NCBI GenBank assembly: GCA_044350805.1 | Contig: JBILGU010000015.1 | Coordinates: 6,245 to 70,244 of the forward strand | Source of the DNA: UBA6136 sp044350805 | GTDB taxonomy: Bacteria > Pseudomonadota > Gammaproteobacteria > Methylococcales > Methylococcaceae | Reading direction: 5' to 3' | Length of the DNA stretch: 64,000 nucleotides | Part shown: in pieces, positions 43,072-51,437 of the stretch | Layout: the number at the start of each line of letters is the position of its first letter | How positions within the stretch are numbered: position 1 is the first letter of the stretch | Translations under genes and position numbers: made by a program | The notes under the pieces: model-generated | Told to the model about the DNA's origin: nothing | What the model saw: the letters and a program-made list of their open reading frames with translations, nothing else | Databases searched by the model: none

Positions 43072-44343
43072 ATGACAATCGTTCATATTGCCACCGAACT
43101 GTCCGGAGGCGCCGGTGGGTTCGTGAGAAATCTACATCAGACAATGCAAGGTATGGGGTTATCTTCCATGGTGCTGACACGTGAGCGCACCGACCTTGAC
43201 GGTGTCGTCACTCTCAGGCCAATCTCTCGGATCTGGGGCTCGTTACGAGCGCGTTCTTTGACCCTGCTGGGCAAGCTTGGACTGCTGAAAGACAACTATG
43301 CCATGTTTGGCATCGAAAAATGCCCTGTGGATCTGGACGATATCCAACAGGCAGTGAATGGCGTCTTGCCTTCGGCCTTTATCCTTTACTGGACCTCATA
43401 TTTCGTTGATTTCGAAACAATGAGAAAGCTGAGGTGCGCCAATCCTGGCGTGCCTATCGTGCTGATCTGCACCGATGAGGCATTCCTTACAGGCGGCTGC
43501 CATTACTCGCATGGCTGTGAAGGCTATCTTCAGTCCTGCAGCAATTGCCCTGCCACCACCATAACCTGGCTGCAACGTCGCATTGCACAGCGCTTCGAAC
43601 AAAGAAAGGAATTGATCGACGCCATCGATCCCATCGTAATCTATCCAACCACCAACATTCAGGCTATGGGCAGGCGATCCAGCGCAATGAATGCGGCGCG
43701 ATCCTTGGTGATTCCGCTGGGCGCGGTCTCCCGCCTCGAGCAAAACCAAGCAAAGGAACTGCGAGCACTGAAACGCATTGAACAGCATGGCAGTGCGCGG
43801 AAATTGATCTTGATGGTACGTTCCAGTAGTGAATACCGTAAGGGGTGTGATCTATTTGTCTCAGCCCTGAGGTTCCTAAGTCAAAGGCTGCCGGATTTAC
43901 GCAGGCGGCTAGAAGTTATTTCGATTGGTGACTCAACTTTAATTTCTGCAGGGATAGACAAATATGTGGATCACAAAGACATGGGTTATGTTGACCGGGA
44001 TGCACTCCTCTCTCTTTACTCACACATCGATGCGCTGCTTGTGACCTCGCGTGAGGATGGGGGGCCGTTGATGGTAAATGAATGTGTCGCGCTTGGCGTA
44101 TTCGTAATCTCTACACCGGTCGGTGTCACGAAAGATCTTATCGTTTCTGGGCGGGTCGGACAAATCACTCGGGATTTAAGCGACGAGGCCCTTGCGGATT
44201 CTCTAGGTGAGTTCGTCGAGGGGTTTCCCAAGCAGGAAATCGGCTCAACCGCCGACCCCAGCGACCATCCTGGTGCGCTCACATTCGAGGGTTACGTCGA
44301 CTCACTTCTAGCCATCATTACCAAAAAAAAGGCAACACAGTGA
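43072..44343 (+). CDS. Family 4 glycosyltransferase with Cys-rich insertion (WcaL/WcaC type)
   Basis: From ATG 43072 the 423 residues start MTIVHIATELSGGAGGFVRN, a GT-B N-lobe. At about 125-155 is the cysteine-rich TDEAFLTGGCHYSHGCEGY and LQSCSNCP insert seen in the WcaC/WcaL glycosyltransferase group. The C-lobe carries SSEYRKGCDLFVSALRFL, LLVTSREDGGPLMVNECVAL with the conserved Glu pair, and a final helix. An earlier reading (42985) overlaps the previous gene and is not needed. Stop codon TGA overlaps the GTG start of the polymerase gene. The donor sugar is unknown. Confidence 0.88.
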   Translation: MTIVHIATELSGGAGGFVRNLHQTMQGMGLSSMVLTRERTDLDGVVTLRPISRIWGSLRARSLTLLGKLGLLKDNYAMFGIEKCPVDLDDIQQAVNGVLPSAFILYWTSYFVDFETMRKLRCANPGVPIVLICTDEAFLTGGCHYSHGCEGYLQSCSNCPATTITWLQRRIAQRFEQRKELIDAIDPIVIYPTTNIQAMGRRSSAMNAARSLVIPLGAVSRLEQNQAKELRALKRIEQHGSARKLILMVRSSSEYRKGCDLFVSALRFLSQRLPDLRRRLEVISIGDSTLISAGIDKYVDHKDMGYVDRDALLSLYSHIDALLVTSREDGGPLMVNECVALGVFVISTPVGVTKDLIVSGRVGQITRDLSDEALADSLGEFVEGFPKQEIGSTADPSDHPGALTFEGYVDSLLAIITKKKATQ

Positions 44344-45590
44344 CATCACGACAAATGCTATTGATCCTGTCGCTGGTTTTCCTGCAGGAAGGGTTTACCT
44401 ATTACCTGTCCTTTCAAGTGGTTGCGCTCTTTGTGCTTATCACGTTGGTCTTGTCGTCGGGAGGGCGAGTCAGATTCAGTCTGCTTGACCTTCTCGGGTT
44501 CATTGCATTTCTAGTCCAGCTAGTGATGACAGCCGTCTTCTCACCTTTTGTCATATCAACAAACTCATCCAGCATTTTCCTCACTACCATAGCAGTCCTC
44601 GTCTATGCCGCTGCCATATTCCACATGCCGCTTCTACGAGTTCGTCGTCCGGAACAATTGCTTTTGGCACTGCGAAAAGTCTCGGCTGCTGTCATCTTGA
44701 TGTTGGTAAGCATCCTTCTGGTTTCAGAATCGAAGATCGTTTCTTTTCTAGACCGTGAGGCCATGCTCGGGCAGAATGCTAGGCTGATTGACAATTTCAC
44801 TGACATAGACGCGCTCTCCAAGGATCAAGCGTTTCGTATGCTAATCGGTGAAGAAGCCCGCATAGATCTTTTTTATGGCGAGCCAAGTTTTCTAGCGATA
44901 GTGCTTTTCACTTCCCTCGGTTGCCATTTGTTGACGTCGAAACTGTTAGCGTTGTCCGGTCATGCGCAATCTTCTGTCGCATCTGCGCGGATAAGTTCCC
45001 GGATGATGGATTTAGCACCGTATCTGGCAACGCTTTGTCTTTTGTTCATACATTCTTTTAGTTCCATCATCTACGCTCTGGTTGCGATTTACTTCCTTTT
45101 CATGAAACAGAGGGCGGCCAAACAGAAGCGAGGCAGCTCTGTGCTTGTCCTTTTAGTTTTCGGCATCGCATTCGGTGTGTTCGGTTTCGAATACTTCATG
45201 TACCGACTGACGATGGCTGAAAGCCTCAGCTTAACGCAACGTTTTGGCTTTCTTTTTGAATTGACTTTGATCGACATGCTGGTGGGTGTCAGAGATATCG
45301 CAAAGCTTCCTGAATACGGAATTCACAACGGCCTTTTTTATATTGTTGCAATATCAGGAGTTGGCGGACTGATCTATCTTCTTAGGCTTCTGCGTAATGT
45401 TTATGTTCTTGCAAAACCACTCAAACTGAGCGTGTTGATGTGCACCTTGATGTTGGCAATCTTGATGCAAAACGGTGGCGTTTTTACGCCGAATAAGGTT
45501 GTATTGTTTGGACTGATTCTGCTTCCTTTGGCCTGTTCGCGAACAATTCGTCGGAAACAGGAGCCTATTGGTTTGTTTAGCAATGCATAA
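44340..45590 (+). CDS. Polytopic membrane protein, probable O-antigen polymerase (Wzy-like)
   Basis: This 416-residue protein, almost entirely hydrophobic, has about ten spans and a larger periplasmic loop at about 155-185 (SKDQAFRMLIGEEARIDLFYGEPSFLAIV, with the sequence EEARIDLFYGEPS suggesting the Wzy_C/O-antigen ligase-type catalytic loop). Sequence similarity in this family is low, so position in the cluster and topology decide. GTG 44340 overlaps the stop of the previous gene. A second polymerase candidate lies at 61520. Ligase function cannot be excluded, since no WaaL-like gene is otherwise present. Confidence 0.75.
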   Translation: MTSRQMLLILSLVFLQEGFTYYLSFQVVALFVLITLVLSSGGRVRFSLLDLLGFIAFLVQLVMTAVFSPFVISTNSSSIFLTTIAVLVYAAAIFHMPLLRVRRPEQLLLALRKVSAAVILMLVSILLVSESKIVSFLDREAMLGQNARLIDNFTDIDALSKDQAFRMLIGEEARIDLFYGEPSFLAIVLFTSLGCHLLTSKLLALSGHAQSSVASARISSRMMDLAPYLATLCLLFIHSFSSIIYALVAIYFLFMKQRAAKQKRGSSVLVLLVFGIAFGVFGFEYFMYRLTMAESLSLTQRFGFLFELTLIDMLVGVRDIAKLPEYGIHNGLFYIVAISGVGGLIYLLRLLRNVYVLAKPLKLSVLMCTLMLAILMQNGGVFTPNKVVLFGLILLPLACSRTIRRKQEPIGLFSNA

Positions 45591-46740
45591 ACATCAACGC
45601 TTTCTCTGGCTCGAGGGTGTTTTCGACGACAGCACCGTTCATACATTCAAGTCGATAAGTGCCGCATCCAACTTCTGGCAGAAGGGATTTCTGGAGACGC
45701 TGCGCAGTTTAGGTTCTCATATTGATATTGTCGGTTTTCCGGCAGAGCGTGTGTGGCCCTTTGGACGACTGCTTATCCAAAATAACCAGGCAACTCTACT
45801 TCCCGGTTTTGGCGGACTGGTCACCGGCTACATCAACCTGCCGACTGTGCGAGACACTTTTCAATACCACATCCTCAGGAGTGCGGCTCTTTCAATTTTG
45901 AAGGCTTCAGAAATAAAGCCTGATTACTCGGTGGTATTTTCCTGCTTGGATCACGCTGACGAAGAGACACCGGCCATTCGCGTGGCGAATTACATTCGCG
46001 AACACCATGGTGTACCGTGGATCTGCATCGTTGCAGATGGTGCGACGCCGCCAGGTGCAGATCGCTACGTTTTTCTGCCGTGGGCCAATTTTGCGGCCAT
46101 GATCCCTGGTGTCGAAGGTATTCATCTCGACGGAGGTATCGCAGATGTTCGTCGTGATCTCGAACCGCCTTGTGGGACGCAAGAGAAAGGCGCACCTAAG
46201 GTGTTGATGTATATGGGTGCGCTGACCGAGCACGGTGGTATAACCGGGCTGGCGCGCGCGTTCACTGGCATCCACGATAAAAATGTCGAACTGTGGATCT
46301 GTGGCAGGGGCAAAAATCCAGAACTAGACCTGCTCGCGAGAAACGATCATCGGATCTGGCTGAGGGGATTTGTCGAAACAGACGAATTGGATCGCTTAGC
46401 GAAGTCGGCTTACTGCTTTGTGAATCCCAGACCCAACTCTTTTGAACCCAACAGACTCAATTACCCTTCAAAATTGTTGCATTACCTTGCGTATGGCAAG
46501 CCTGTGGTTTCGACTTTCACCGACGGTATGAGCCCGGAGTACGCGAATGTTTTGCTGCGCGTCGAGGATGAGTCCGAGGCAGCGTTGGCGAACGCCATGC
46601 GCAACATCTTGGCCATGCCTAGGGACTGCTACGACGATATCTGCCGTCAGGTTGCGCGCTTTAACGAAACCCATACCTGGACATATCAGGTTTCTCGATT
46701 CTTGGCGTGGCTAGAGATGGCCGGACGATTGAAACGCTGA
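45583..46740 (+). CDS. Family 4-like glycosyltransferase
   Basis: This is a GT-B type transferase of 385 residues from ATG 45583. It has the N-terminal segment RFLWLEGVFDDSTVHTF, the linker RRDLEPPCGTQEKGAPKVLMYMGALTEHGG that opens the C-lobe, LWICGRGKNPELDLLARNDHRI, LRGFVETDELDRLAKSAYCFVNPRPNSFE and YLAYGKPVVSTFTDGMSPE, the donor-binding glutamate region. The start overlaps the polymerase gene's end by 8 nt, which indicates a coupled pair. The donor sugar is not determinable. Confidence 0.8.
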   Translation: MHKHQRFLWLEGVFDDSTVHTFKSISAASNFWQKGFLETLRSLGSHIDIVGFPAERVWPFGRLLIQNNQATLLPGFGGLVTGYINLPTVRDTFQYHILRSAALSILKASEIKPDYSVVFSCLDHADEETPAIRVANYIREHHGVPWICIVADGATPPGADRYVFLPWANFAAMIPGVEGIHLDGGIADVRRDLEPPCGTQEKGAPKVLMYMGALTEHGGITGLARAFTGIHDKNVELWICGRGKNPELDLLARNDHRIWLRGFVETDELDRLAKSAYCFVNPRPNSFEPNRLNYPSKLLHYLAYGKPVVSTFTDGMSPEYANVLLRVEDESEAALANAMRNILAMPRDCYDDICRQVARFNETHTWTYQVSRFLAWLEMAGRLKR

Positions 46741-46860
46741 CTGGGTACCTCGGTTAGTCAATAAGGGATTTACCCAATTTGGTGTGGGCTAAGAAGAACG
46801 ATCTAAAGTGCCTTGAATCCATCCTTTATTTAACAAATCATTTTTTATTGAGGAAATCGC

Positions 46861-47625
46861 ATGCTAAATCGTAGCCAACAGATGGGTGGTCGTCAGTTGG
46901 AAAAGGAAGCACTAGAACAACTTGAGGATTTACGCATACAGATCATCGAGCGTTGCAATTATTTAAATGAAAAGAACTGGGTTGCAAGTGTTTCGTGCCT
47001 GAATCGAATCTCTTTATCAAAGATATTGTTTTACGATGATATCGTTCGTCGCATTGTCAATGTACCTGGGGCCGTCATCGAGTTGGGCGTTCAATGGGGG
47101 GCGCTGACCAGCTTGTTGTATAACCTTACCGCGATTCACGAACCCTATAATTTTAGACGGAGGGTCGTTGGCTTCGATACTTTTTGCGGCTTTCCGGCAA
47201 GTTCCTTATCTAAAGCGGAGCTGAATCAAGGCTGGAAGGAAAACGATCTTGCAGGTGCGGCCGATGCAAAGCAAATAGCGGAGCGCTGCCTAGATGCCCA
47301 TCAGGTATTTTCCGGAATGAGCCATATGGCACGGCATGAATTCATTCAAGGTGACGTTATTGAGACATTGCCCCACTGGTTTGAGAATAATCCAAGCGAA
47401 ACCGTGGCATTGTGCATTTTCGACATGGATCTGGGCATCCCAACCCGCGAATCGCTGAAACATGTTCTTTCTAAGGCGCAAAAAGGCACCATACTTGTCT
47501 TTGACGAGTACTCGCATCCTAGGTTTCCAGAAGAGGGCGTGGTAGTTAGGGAAATACTGGACACCATGAAATTGCAACCCATCAAAAGTCCGCTTTTGCC
47601 ATATACAAGTTTCATTGTGTTGTGA
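46861..47625 (+). CDS. TylF/MycF-type sugar O-methyltransferase
   Basis: This is a metal- and SAM-dependent enzyme of the TylF family, which methylates a hydroxyl of (amino)deoxy-hexoses on nucleotides or acceptors. The 254 residues contain AVIELGVQWGALTSLLYNL (SAM site), RRVVGFDTFCGFP, FIQGDVIETLPHWFENNP, and VALCIFDMDLGIPTRESLKH followed by VFDEYSHPRFPEEGV, the metal-ligand Asp and Glu groups. A 120-bp gap with an AT-rich segment precedes it, so it may start its own transcription unit. Its neighbours are sugar-modifying enzymes, and it would methylate one of the 6-deoxy sugars of the glycan. Confidence 0.86.
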   Translation: MLNRSQQMGGRQLEKEALEQLEDLRIQIIERCNYLNEKNWVASVSCLNRISLSKILFYDDIVRRIVNVPGAVIELGVQWGALTSLLYNLTAIHEPYNFRRRVVGFDTFCGFPASSLSKAELNQGWKENDLAGAADAKQIAERCLDAHQVFSGMSHMARHEFIQGDVIETLPHWFENNPSETVALCIFDMDLGIPTRESLKHVLSKAQKGTILVFDEYSHPRFPEEGVVVREILDTMKLQPIKSPLLPYTSFIVL

Positions 47626-47652
47626 CGCATCATTTCCAAAGGCTAGTGATCA

Positions 47653-48555
47653 ATGAGAATCCTTCTGACTGGTTCGACTGGATTCGTCGGTAATGCCATC
47701 GCTGCGCATCTGCGAACAAAGGGCCATCAGGTGGTGGGGGTACACCTCAGGACCAGCTCCACGCCCGCCAACGAGGAATTGCAGGATGTCCTCATGGACA
47801 TAGGGTCATTTAGTGCCGTAGAGAAGCTTTGCACGGATACCGTACCCTGTGACACAGTCATTCACGCTGCGGCCTCATTGGATATGAATTTGTTTGCTGA
47901 TAGCGTGACTCACGTCAACTGTTCAGGCGTACGTAACATGTTGTGGCTGGCAAAGCAGTGGCGCAGCCGTAAATTTGTGTTTCTATCCAGCCTGCCGGTA
48001 ATTGGCGTTCCTAGGCAGCTTCCTGTCACAGAGATGCATCCGACAGAGCCGCTCACGGCCTACCATGCGTCCAAACTATTTGGCGAACAGCTTGTTCGCT
48101 TGGCCGAGGCGCAGGGAGTGCCAGGCGTGACTCTGCGGCTTACCGCTCCAGTCGGGCCGTGCATGCCGCGGGGCAGATTGTTGCCGGTGTTAATCGCGCG
48201 CGCGTTGAGCCAAGCTCCCTTAGATCTCTGCGGGACAGGTTCGCGTAAACAGAATTACATAGATGTAAGGGACGTTGCGAATGTCATCGAATTGTGCCTG
48301 AACCGAAATGTGGGTGGCGTCTTCAATGTCGCGTCGAATACGTGTATCTCCAACTTGGAATTGGCCCGCAAATGTATCTCGCGTTGTTGCTCTAGTTCAC
48401 AAGTCGTTTTCAATGGCCGAGAAGATCCGGAAGAGGGTTTGACCTGGGATGTATCAATAGATAAAGCTAAACAACAGTTGGGCTTCATCCCACGCTTTGA
48501 TATTGACGATGCGATCTCGGCAGTCATGGCCGACATTGGACGTAAGAGGGGCTGA
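47653..48555 (+). CDS. NAD-dependent epimerase/dehydratase (extended SDR)
   Basis: The 300 residues start MRILLTGSTGFVGNAIAAHL, with the GxxGxxG cofactor loop at residues 7-13 and the acidic start of the second strand replaced, which suggests NADP or unusual cofactor use. Tyr-x3-Lys is present as YHASK near 138-142 and the family motifs TAPVGP and RDVANVIELCL are found. Typical sugar nucleotide 4-reductases or epimerases share this pattern. The substrate is unknown. It lies between the TylF-type methyltransferase and the ATP-grasp gene, 5 nt before the latter, and probably acts on the same sugar. Confidence 0.84.
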   Translation: MRILLTGSTGFVGNAIAAHLRTKGHQVVGVHLRTSSTPANEELQDVLMDIGSFSAVEKLCTDTVPCDTVIHAAASLDMNLFADSVTHVNCSGVRNMLWLAKQWRSRKFVFLSSLPVIGVPRQLPVTEMHPTEPLTAYHASKLFGEQLVRLAEAQGVPGVTLRLTAPVGPCMPRGRLLPVLIARALSQAPLDLCGTGSRKQNYIDVRDVANVIELCLNRNVGGVFNVASNTCISNLELARKCISRCCSSSQVVFNGREDPEEGLTWDVSIDKAKQQLGFIPRFDIDDAISAVMADIGRKRG

Positions 48556-48560
48556 AGGAT

Positions 48561-49562
48561 ATGGTGATCAAGGTGCTAATCAGCGGTGCGGGAGGGGATG
48601 TCGGGCAGGGTGTTCTCAAGGCTCTTGCTGCATCGAAACTGGATATTGATCTGTATGCGACATGCATTAGCGCCCACAGCTCGTGGCTCCATGCTGTCGG
48701 CATTAACAGTTTCATTGCACCGCCATCGGCGGATTCTGGCTATGTTGACTACCTTATCCGCCTGATCCGTCGGTTTGGCATTCAAGTCTACTTTCCGACA
48801 GTCGACAGCGAAATCGTCAAGATTTCCCGAGAGCGTGCCCGGATCGAAGCGGAGACCGGCGTACTGGTGTTTGTCGACGATCCGGAGCGGGTCGCCATCT
48901 GCGACGACAAATATGAAACTGCTGAGTACCTCCGCCGCAAGGGATTTGCGTATCCAGCTACCGTAGTCGCTAGCGAACCATACGCGCTCGAATTTGTCTC
49001 CCGCTTAGGTTATCCCGTCATCGTCAAAAGGCGAAGGGACAAAGGCAGTCAGCACGTCTATCAGGCCCATGATGCTACTCAACTCGCTATGCATCTTGGC
49101 GACACCGACTTCGTGGTGCAGGAGTTTTTGGATCCGGCTGCCGGTGAATTCACTTCCGGTCTGTACCTGGGTGATGACGGCCAAATCAAGGGGGTATGCA
49201 CCTTTCGCCGACAACTAAAAGGCGGATCGACTTTCATCGCTGAACGGATTATTGCCCCCGTTCTGGAGGCGCCGTTGGAAGATATGGCCCGCGCGTTGGG
49301 AATGAAGTATTTGAATGTGCAATCAATGCTGCGGGGCAACGAGCTTGTTCCATTTGAATTCAATGGCAGACTCTCAGGTAGCACGGCAATGGTTGCCAAG
49401 CTCTTTAACGCGCCGGAAATGTTCATCCGCGAAAGACTTCTAGGTGAAAAGCTGATCCGCGTCGAGGATCCTACCCGCTTTGTTGCCATGCGCTATTACG
49501 AGGAAGTTTATACTGAACCTGAGCGGATCGACGCCCTTATTACGCGGAGCGCCGAGATATGA
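48561..49562 (+). CDS. ATP-grasp ligase-like protein
   Basis: This ATP-grasp fold protein has 333 residues and begins MVIKVLISGAGGDVGQGVLKAL, a pre-ATP-grasp Rossmann-like domain, then ICDDKYETAEYLRRKGFAYP, the lid/Lys region VIVKRRRDKGSQHVY (Lys for phosphate), QEFLDPAAGEFTSGLYLGD with Glu and Gly-loop, and the metal site LVPFEFNGRLSGSTAM (Glu-x-Asn-x-Arg). The fold makes carboxyl-phosphate intermediates and joins them to amines or thiols; CarB-like sequence suggests an amide or peptide-type bond. AAGGAT gives a good ribosome site. The next gene's start overlaps by 4 nt. In a 4-amino-sugar cluster it might attach an amino or hydroxy acid to the amine; this is inference. Confidence 0.85.
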   Translation: MVIKVLISGAGGDVGQGVLKALAASKLDIDLYATCISAHSSWLHAVGINSFIAPPSADSGYVDYLIRLIRRFGIQVYFPTVDSEIVKISRERARIEAETGVLVFVDDPERVAICDDKYETAEYLRRKGFAYPATVVASEPYALEFVSRLGYPVIVKRRRDKGSQHVYQAHDATQLAMHLGDTDFVVQEFLDPAAGEFTSGLYLGDDGQIKGVCTFRRQLKGGSTFIAERIIAPVLEAPLEDMARALGMKYLNVQSMLRGNELVPFEFNGRLSGSTAMVAKLFNAPEMFIRERLLGEKLIRVEDPTRFVAMRYYEEVYTEPERIDALITRSAEI

Positions 49563-50251
49563 ATTCGGTCATACAGTACGCCTTGTTTGACTTTGCTGAC
49601 ACGCTAGCGGAGCTTCAGCCCAGCCGACAGAGTATCCTAGAAAATTACATCAAGCGCGTCGCGGGCATCGATGTGCCTGCCGACCTTATTATCCGCTGTT
49701 ACAAGGCGGTTGACTTGCTCATGCAATACAGCTCCGTGCGTACAAGAACGACGGAGCAGCGCGCTGAGTTTTACTTCGAATACAACCGCCGCATGCTCGA
49801 GCTGCTCGGATTGCTTCATCAAGTTTCTCCCGAGGGAGTGTTTAAGGCATTCCACAAACAAAGGAAGCATTGGCAGCTCAAGCAAGGAGTGCGCGAAACT
49901 TTTTTAGAACTTCGTCACAGGGGTTACAAGATCGGGATCGTCTCCAACTTCGATACCCGCTTGGAGAAAATTATTTACGAGCACCTTGATCTAGTGGGTG
50001 TGATTCACTATTTACACATTTCGCAATGCGAAGGCATTGAAAAACCCGACCCACGGTTCTACCTGAGTTTTTTCGAGAAGCATAGCGTGCCTATCGAACG
50101 CGCCATCTACCTCGGTGATAGCTATGTTCTGGATTTTCTGCCAGCGGTCAGCATTGGTTTGAAAACTTGGTTACTAGATGAACATAGTCTATATCCACAT
50201 ATTCAAGAAGCAGTGAAAAGGGTCCCAGAATTGTTGGAGCATTTACCCTGA
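49559..50251 (+). CDS. HAD-superfamily hydrolase-like protein with altered DxA catalytic motif
   Basis: The 230 residues have a Rossmannoid HAD fold. Motif I reads FDFADT, so the nucleophile Asp11 is kept but the usual second Asp at +2 is Ala13 (as in phosphonatase-type members). Motif II is GIVSNFDTRL, motif III/IV KPDPRF and YLGDSYVLDF, with the metal-binding Asp. It could be a phosphatase with a changed acid/base residue or act on a C-P or sugar-phosphate substrate. Translationally coupled to the ATP-grasp gene (ATGA overlap). Confidence 0.82.
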   Translation: MNSVIQYALFDFADTLAELQPSRQSILENYIKRVAGIDVPADLIIRCYKAVDLLMQYSSVRTRTTEQRAEFYFEYNRRMLELLGLLHQVSPEGVFKAFHKQRKHWQLKQGVRETFLELRHRGYKIGIVSNFDTRLEKIIYEHLDLVGVIHYLHISQCEGIEKPDPRFYLSFFEKHSVPIERAIYLGDSYVLDFLPAVSIGLKTWLLDEHSLYPHIQEAVKRVPELLEHLP

Positions 50252-50306
50252 TGCCAGAACACGTCGAGAACACATACTCGCCAATGGCGTCCCGTTTCTG
50301 AGTTAT

Positions 50307-51437
50307 ATGATGAATATCCCTTTCAATAAACCTTACCTCACTGGCAAAGAGTTGCAATATATCGCGGAGGCGCATGCCAGGGGCCAGTTGGCGGGTGATG
50401 GGCACTTCACCAAACTCTGCAGTGCCTGGCTTGAGCAATCCACTGGTTGCATAAAGGCCTTGTTGACCCACTCATGCACGGCAGCTCTGGAGATGGCTGC
50501 CATTCTGTCAAATATTCAGCCAGGTGATGAGGTCATCATGCCCTCATATACATTCGTCACGACGGCCAATGCATTCGTCTTGCGTGGCGCAGTGCCCATA
50601 TTTGTCGACATCCGCCCGGACACACTGAACATTGATGAGACTCTGATCGAAGGTGCGATTACGGATAAGACGAAGGTGATTGTGCCTGTCCACTATGCCG
50701 GGGTCGCCTGCGAGATGGACGTCATAATGGATATTGCACATCGTCATGGGCTCCTCGTGATTGAGGATGCCGCCCAAGGTGTGATGGCAACGTACAAGGG
50801 ACGTCCACTCGGAACTATCGGCCACCTCGGCTGCTTCTCCTTTCACGAAACGAAGAACATCATCTCAGGCGAGGGTGGTGCGCTTTTGATCAATGACGCT
50901 CGGCTCATTGAGCGGGCCGAGATCATCCGCGAAAAAGGCACAAATCGCAGCCTTTTTTTTCGAGGTCAGGTTGATAAATACACTTGGGTAGATATCGGCT
51001 CTTCCTATCTGCCTGGCGAAATTATCGCCGCTTTCTTGTGGGCACAGGTGCAAGAGGCCGAAAGCATCACGAATAGCCGCCTCACGATTTGGGACCGATA
51101 CCATGCAGCTTTTGAGGAGCTAGAAAATTCCGGAAGTATTTTGCGACCGAAGATTGAAAAGGAGTGTGGCCACAACGCCCATATGTATTACCTGCTTCTT
51201 CGTGACTTGGAGCAACGTTCGTCATTCATCGACCGCATGAAGGGGGATGGAATTCACTGCGTCTTCCACTACGTACCGCTACACGCTACACCGCAAGGCA
51301 TCCAGCGGGGACGATCAGAGGGGTGTTTGCCAGTGACCTGCGATGTGGCAGATCGACTCGTAAGATTGCCTCTTTGGATAGAATTGGGCGAAGCGCAGGC
51401 ACAAGTCATCAACGCGGTTGTCCGTTCATGCCTTTGA
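50307..51437 (+). CDS. wecE: dTDP-4-amino-4,6-dideoxygalactose transaminase (WecE/RffA)
   Basis: This PLP enzyme aminates dTDP-4-keto-6-deoxyglucose to dTDP-4-amino-4,6-dideoxy-D-galactose (dTDP-Fuc4N). The 376 residues align end to end with E. coli WecE as I remember it: IPFNKPYLTGKELQYIAEA, LTHSCTAALEMAAIL, EVIMPSYTFVTTANAFVLRG, VPVHYAGVACEMD, EDAAQGVMATYKGRPLG, and PLP lysine Lys183 in CFSFHETKNIISGEGG. No acetyltransferase WecD and no rmlA/rmlB are in the window; the donor must come from elsewhere. It follows the HAD gene by 55 nt and its end overlaps the next glycosyltransferase. Confidence 0.92.
   Translation: MMNIPFNKPYLTGKELQYIAEAHARGQLAGDGHFTKLCSAWLEQSTGCIKALLTHSCTAALEMAAILSNIQPGDEVIMPSYTFVTTANAFVLRGAVPIFVDIRPDTLNIDETLIEGAITDKTKVIVPVHYAGVACEMDVIMDIAHRHGLLVIEDAAQGVMATYKGRPLGTIGHLGCFSFHETKNIISGEGGALLINDARLIERAEIIREKGTNRSLFFRGQVDKYTWVDIGSSYLPGEIIAAFLWAQVQEAESITNSRLTIWDRYHAAFEELENSGSILRPKIEKECGHNAHMYYLLLRDLEQRSSFIDRMKGDGIHCVFHYVPLHATPQGIQRGRSEGCLPVTCDVADRLVRLPLWIELGEAQAQVINAVVRSCL

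Noticed and set aside
46741..46860. Promoter with TTGAAT in the gap before the TylF-type gene
   Set aside because: The expected -10 box at 17 bp spacing is poor (AATCAT), so I did not annotate it although the gap is AT-rich.
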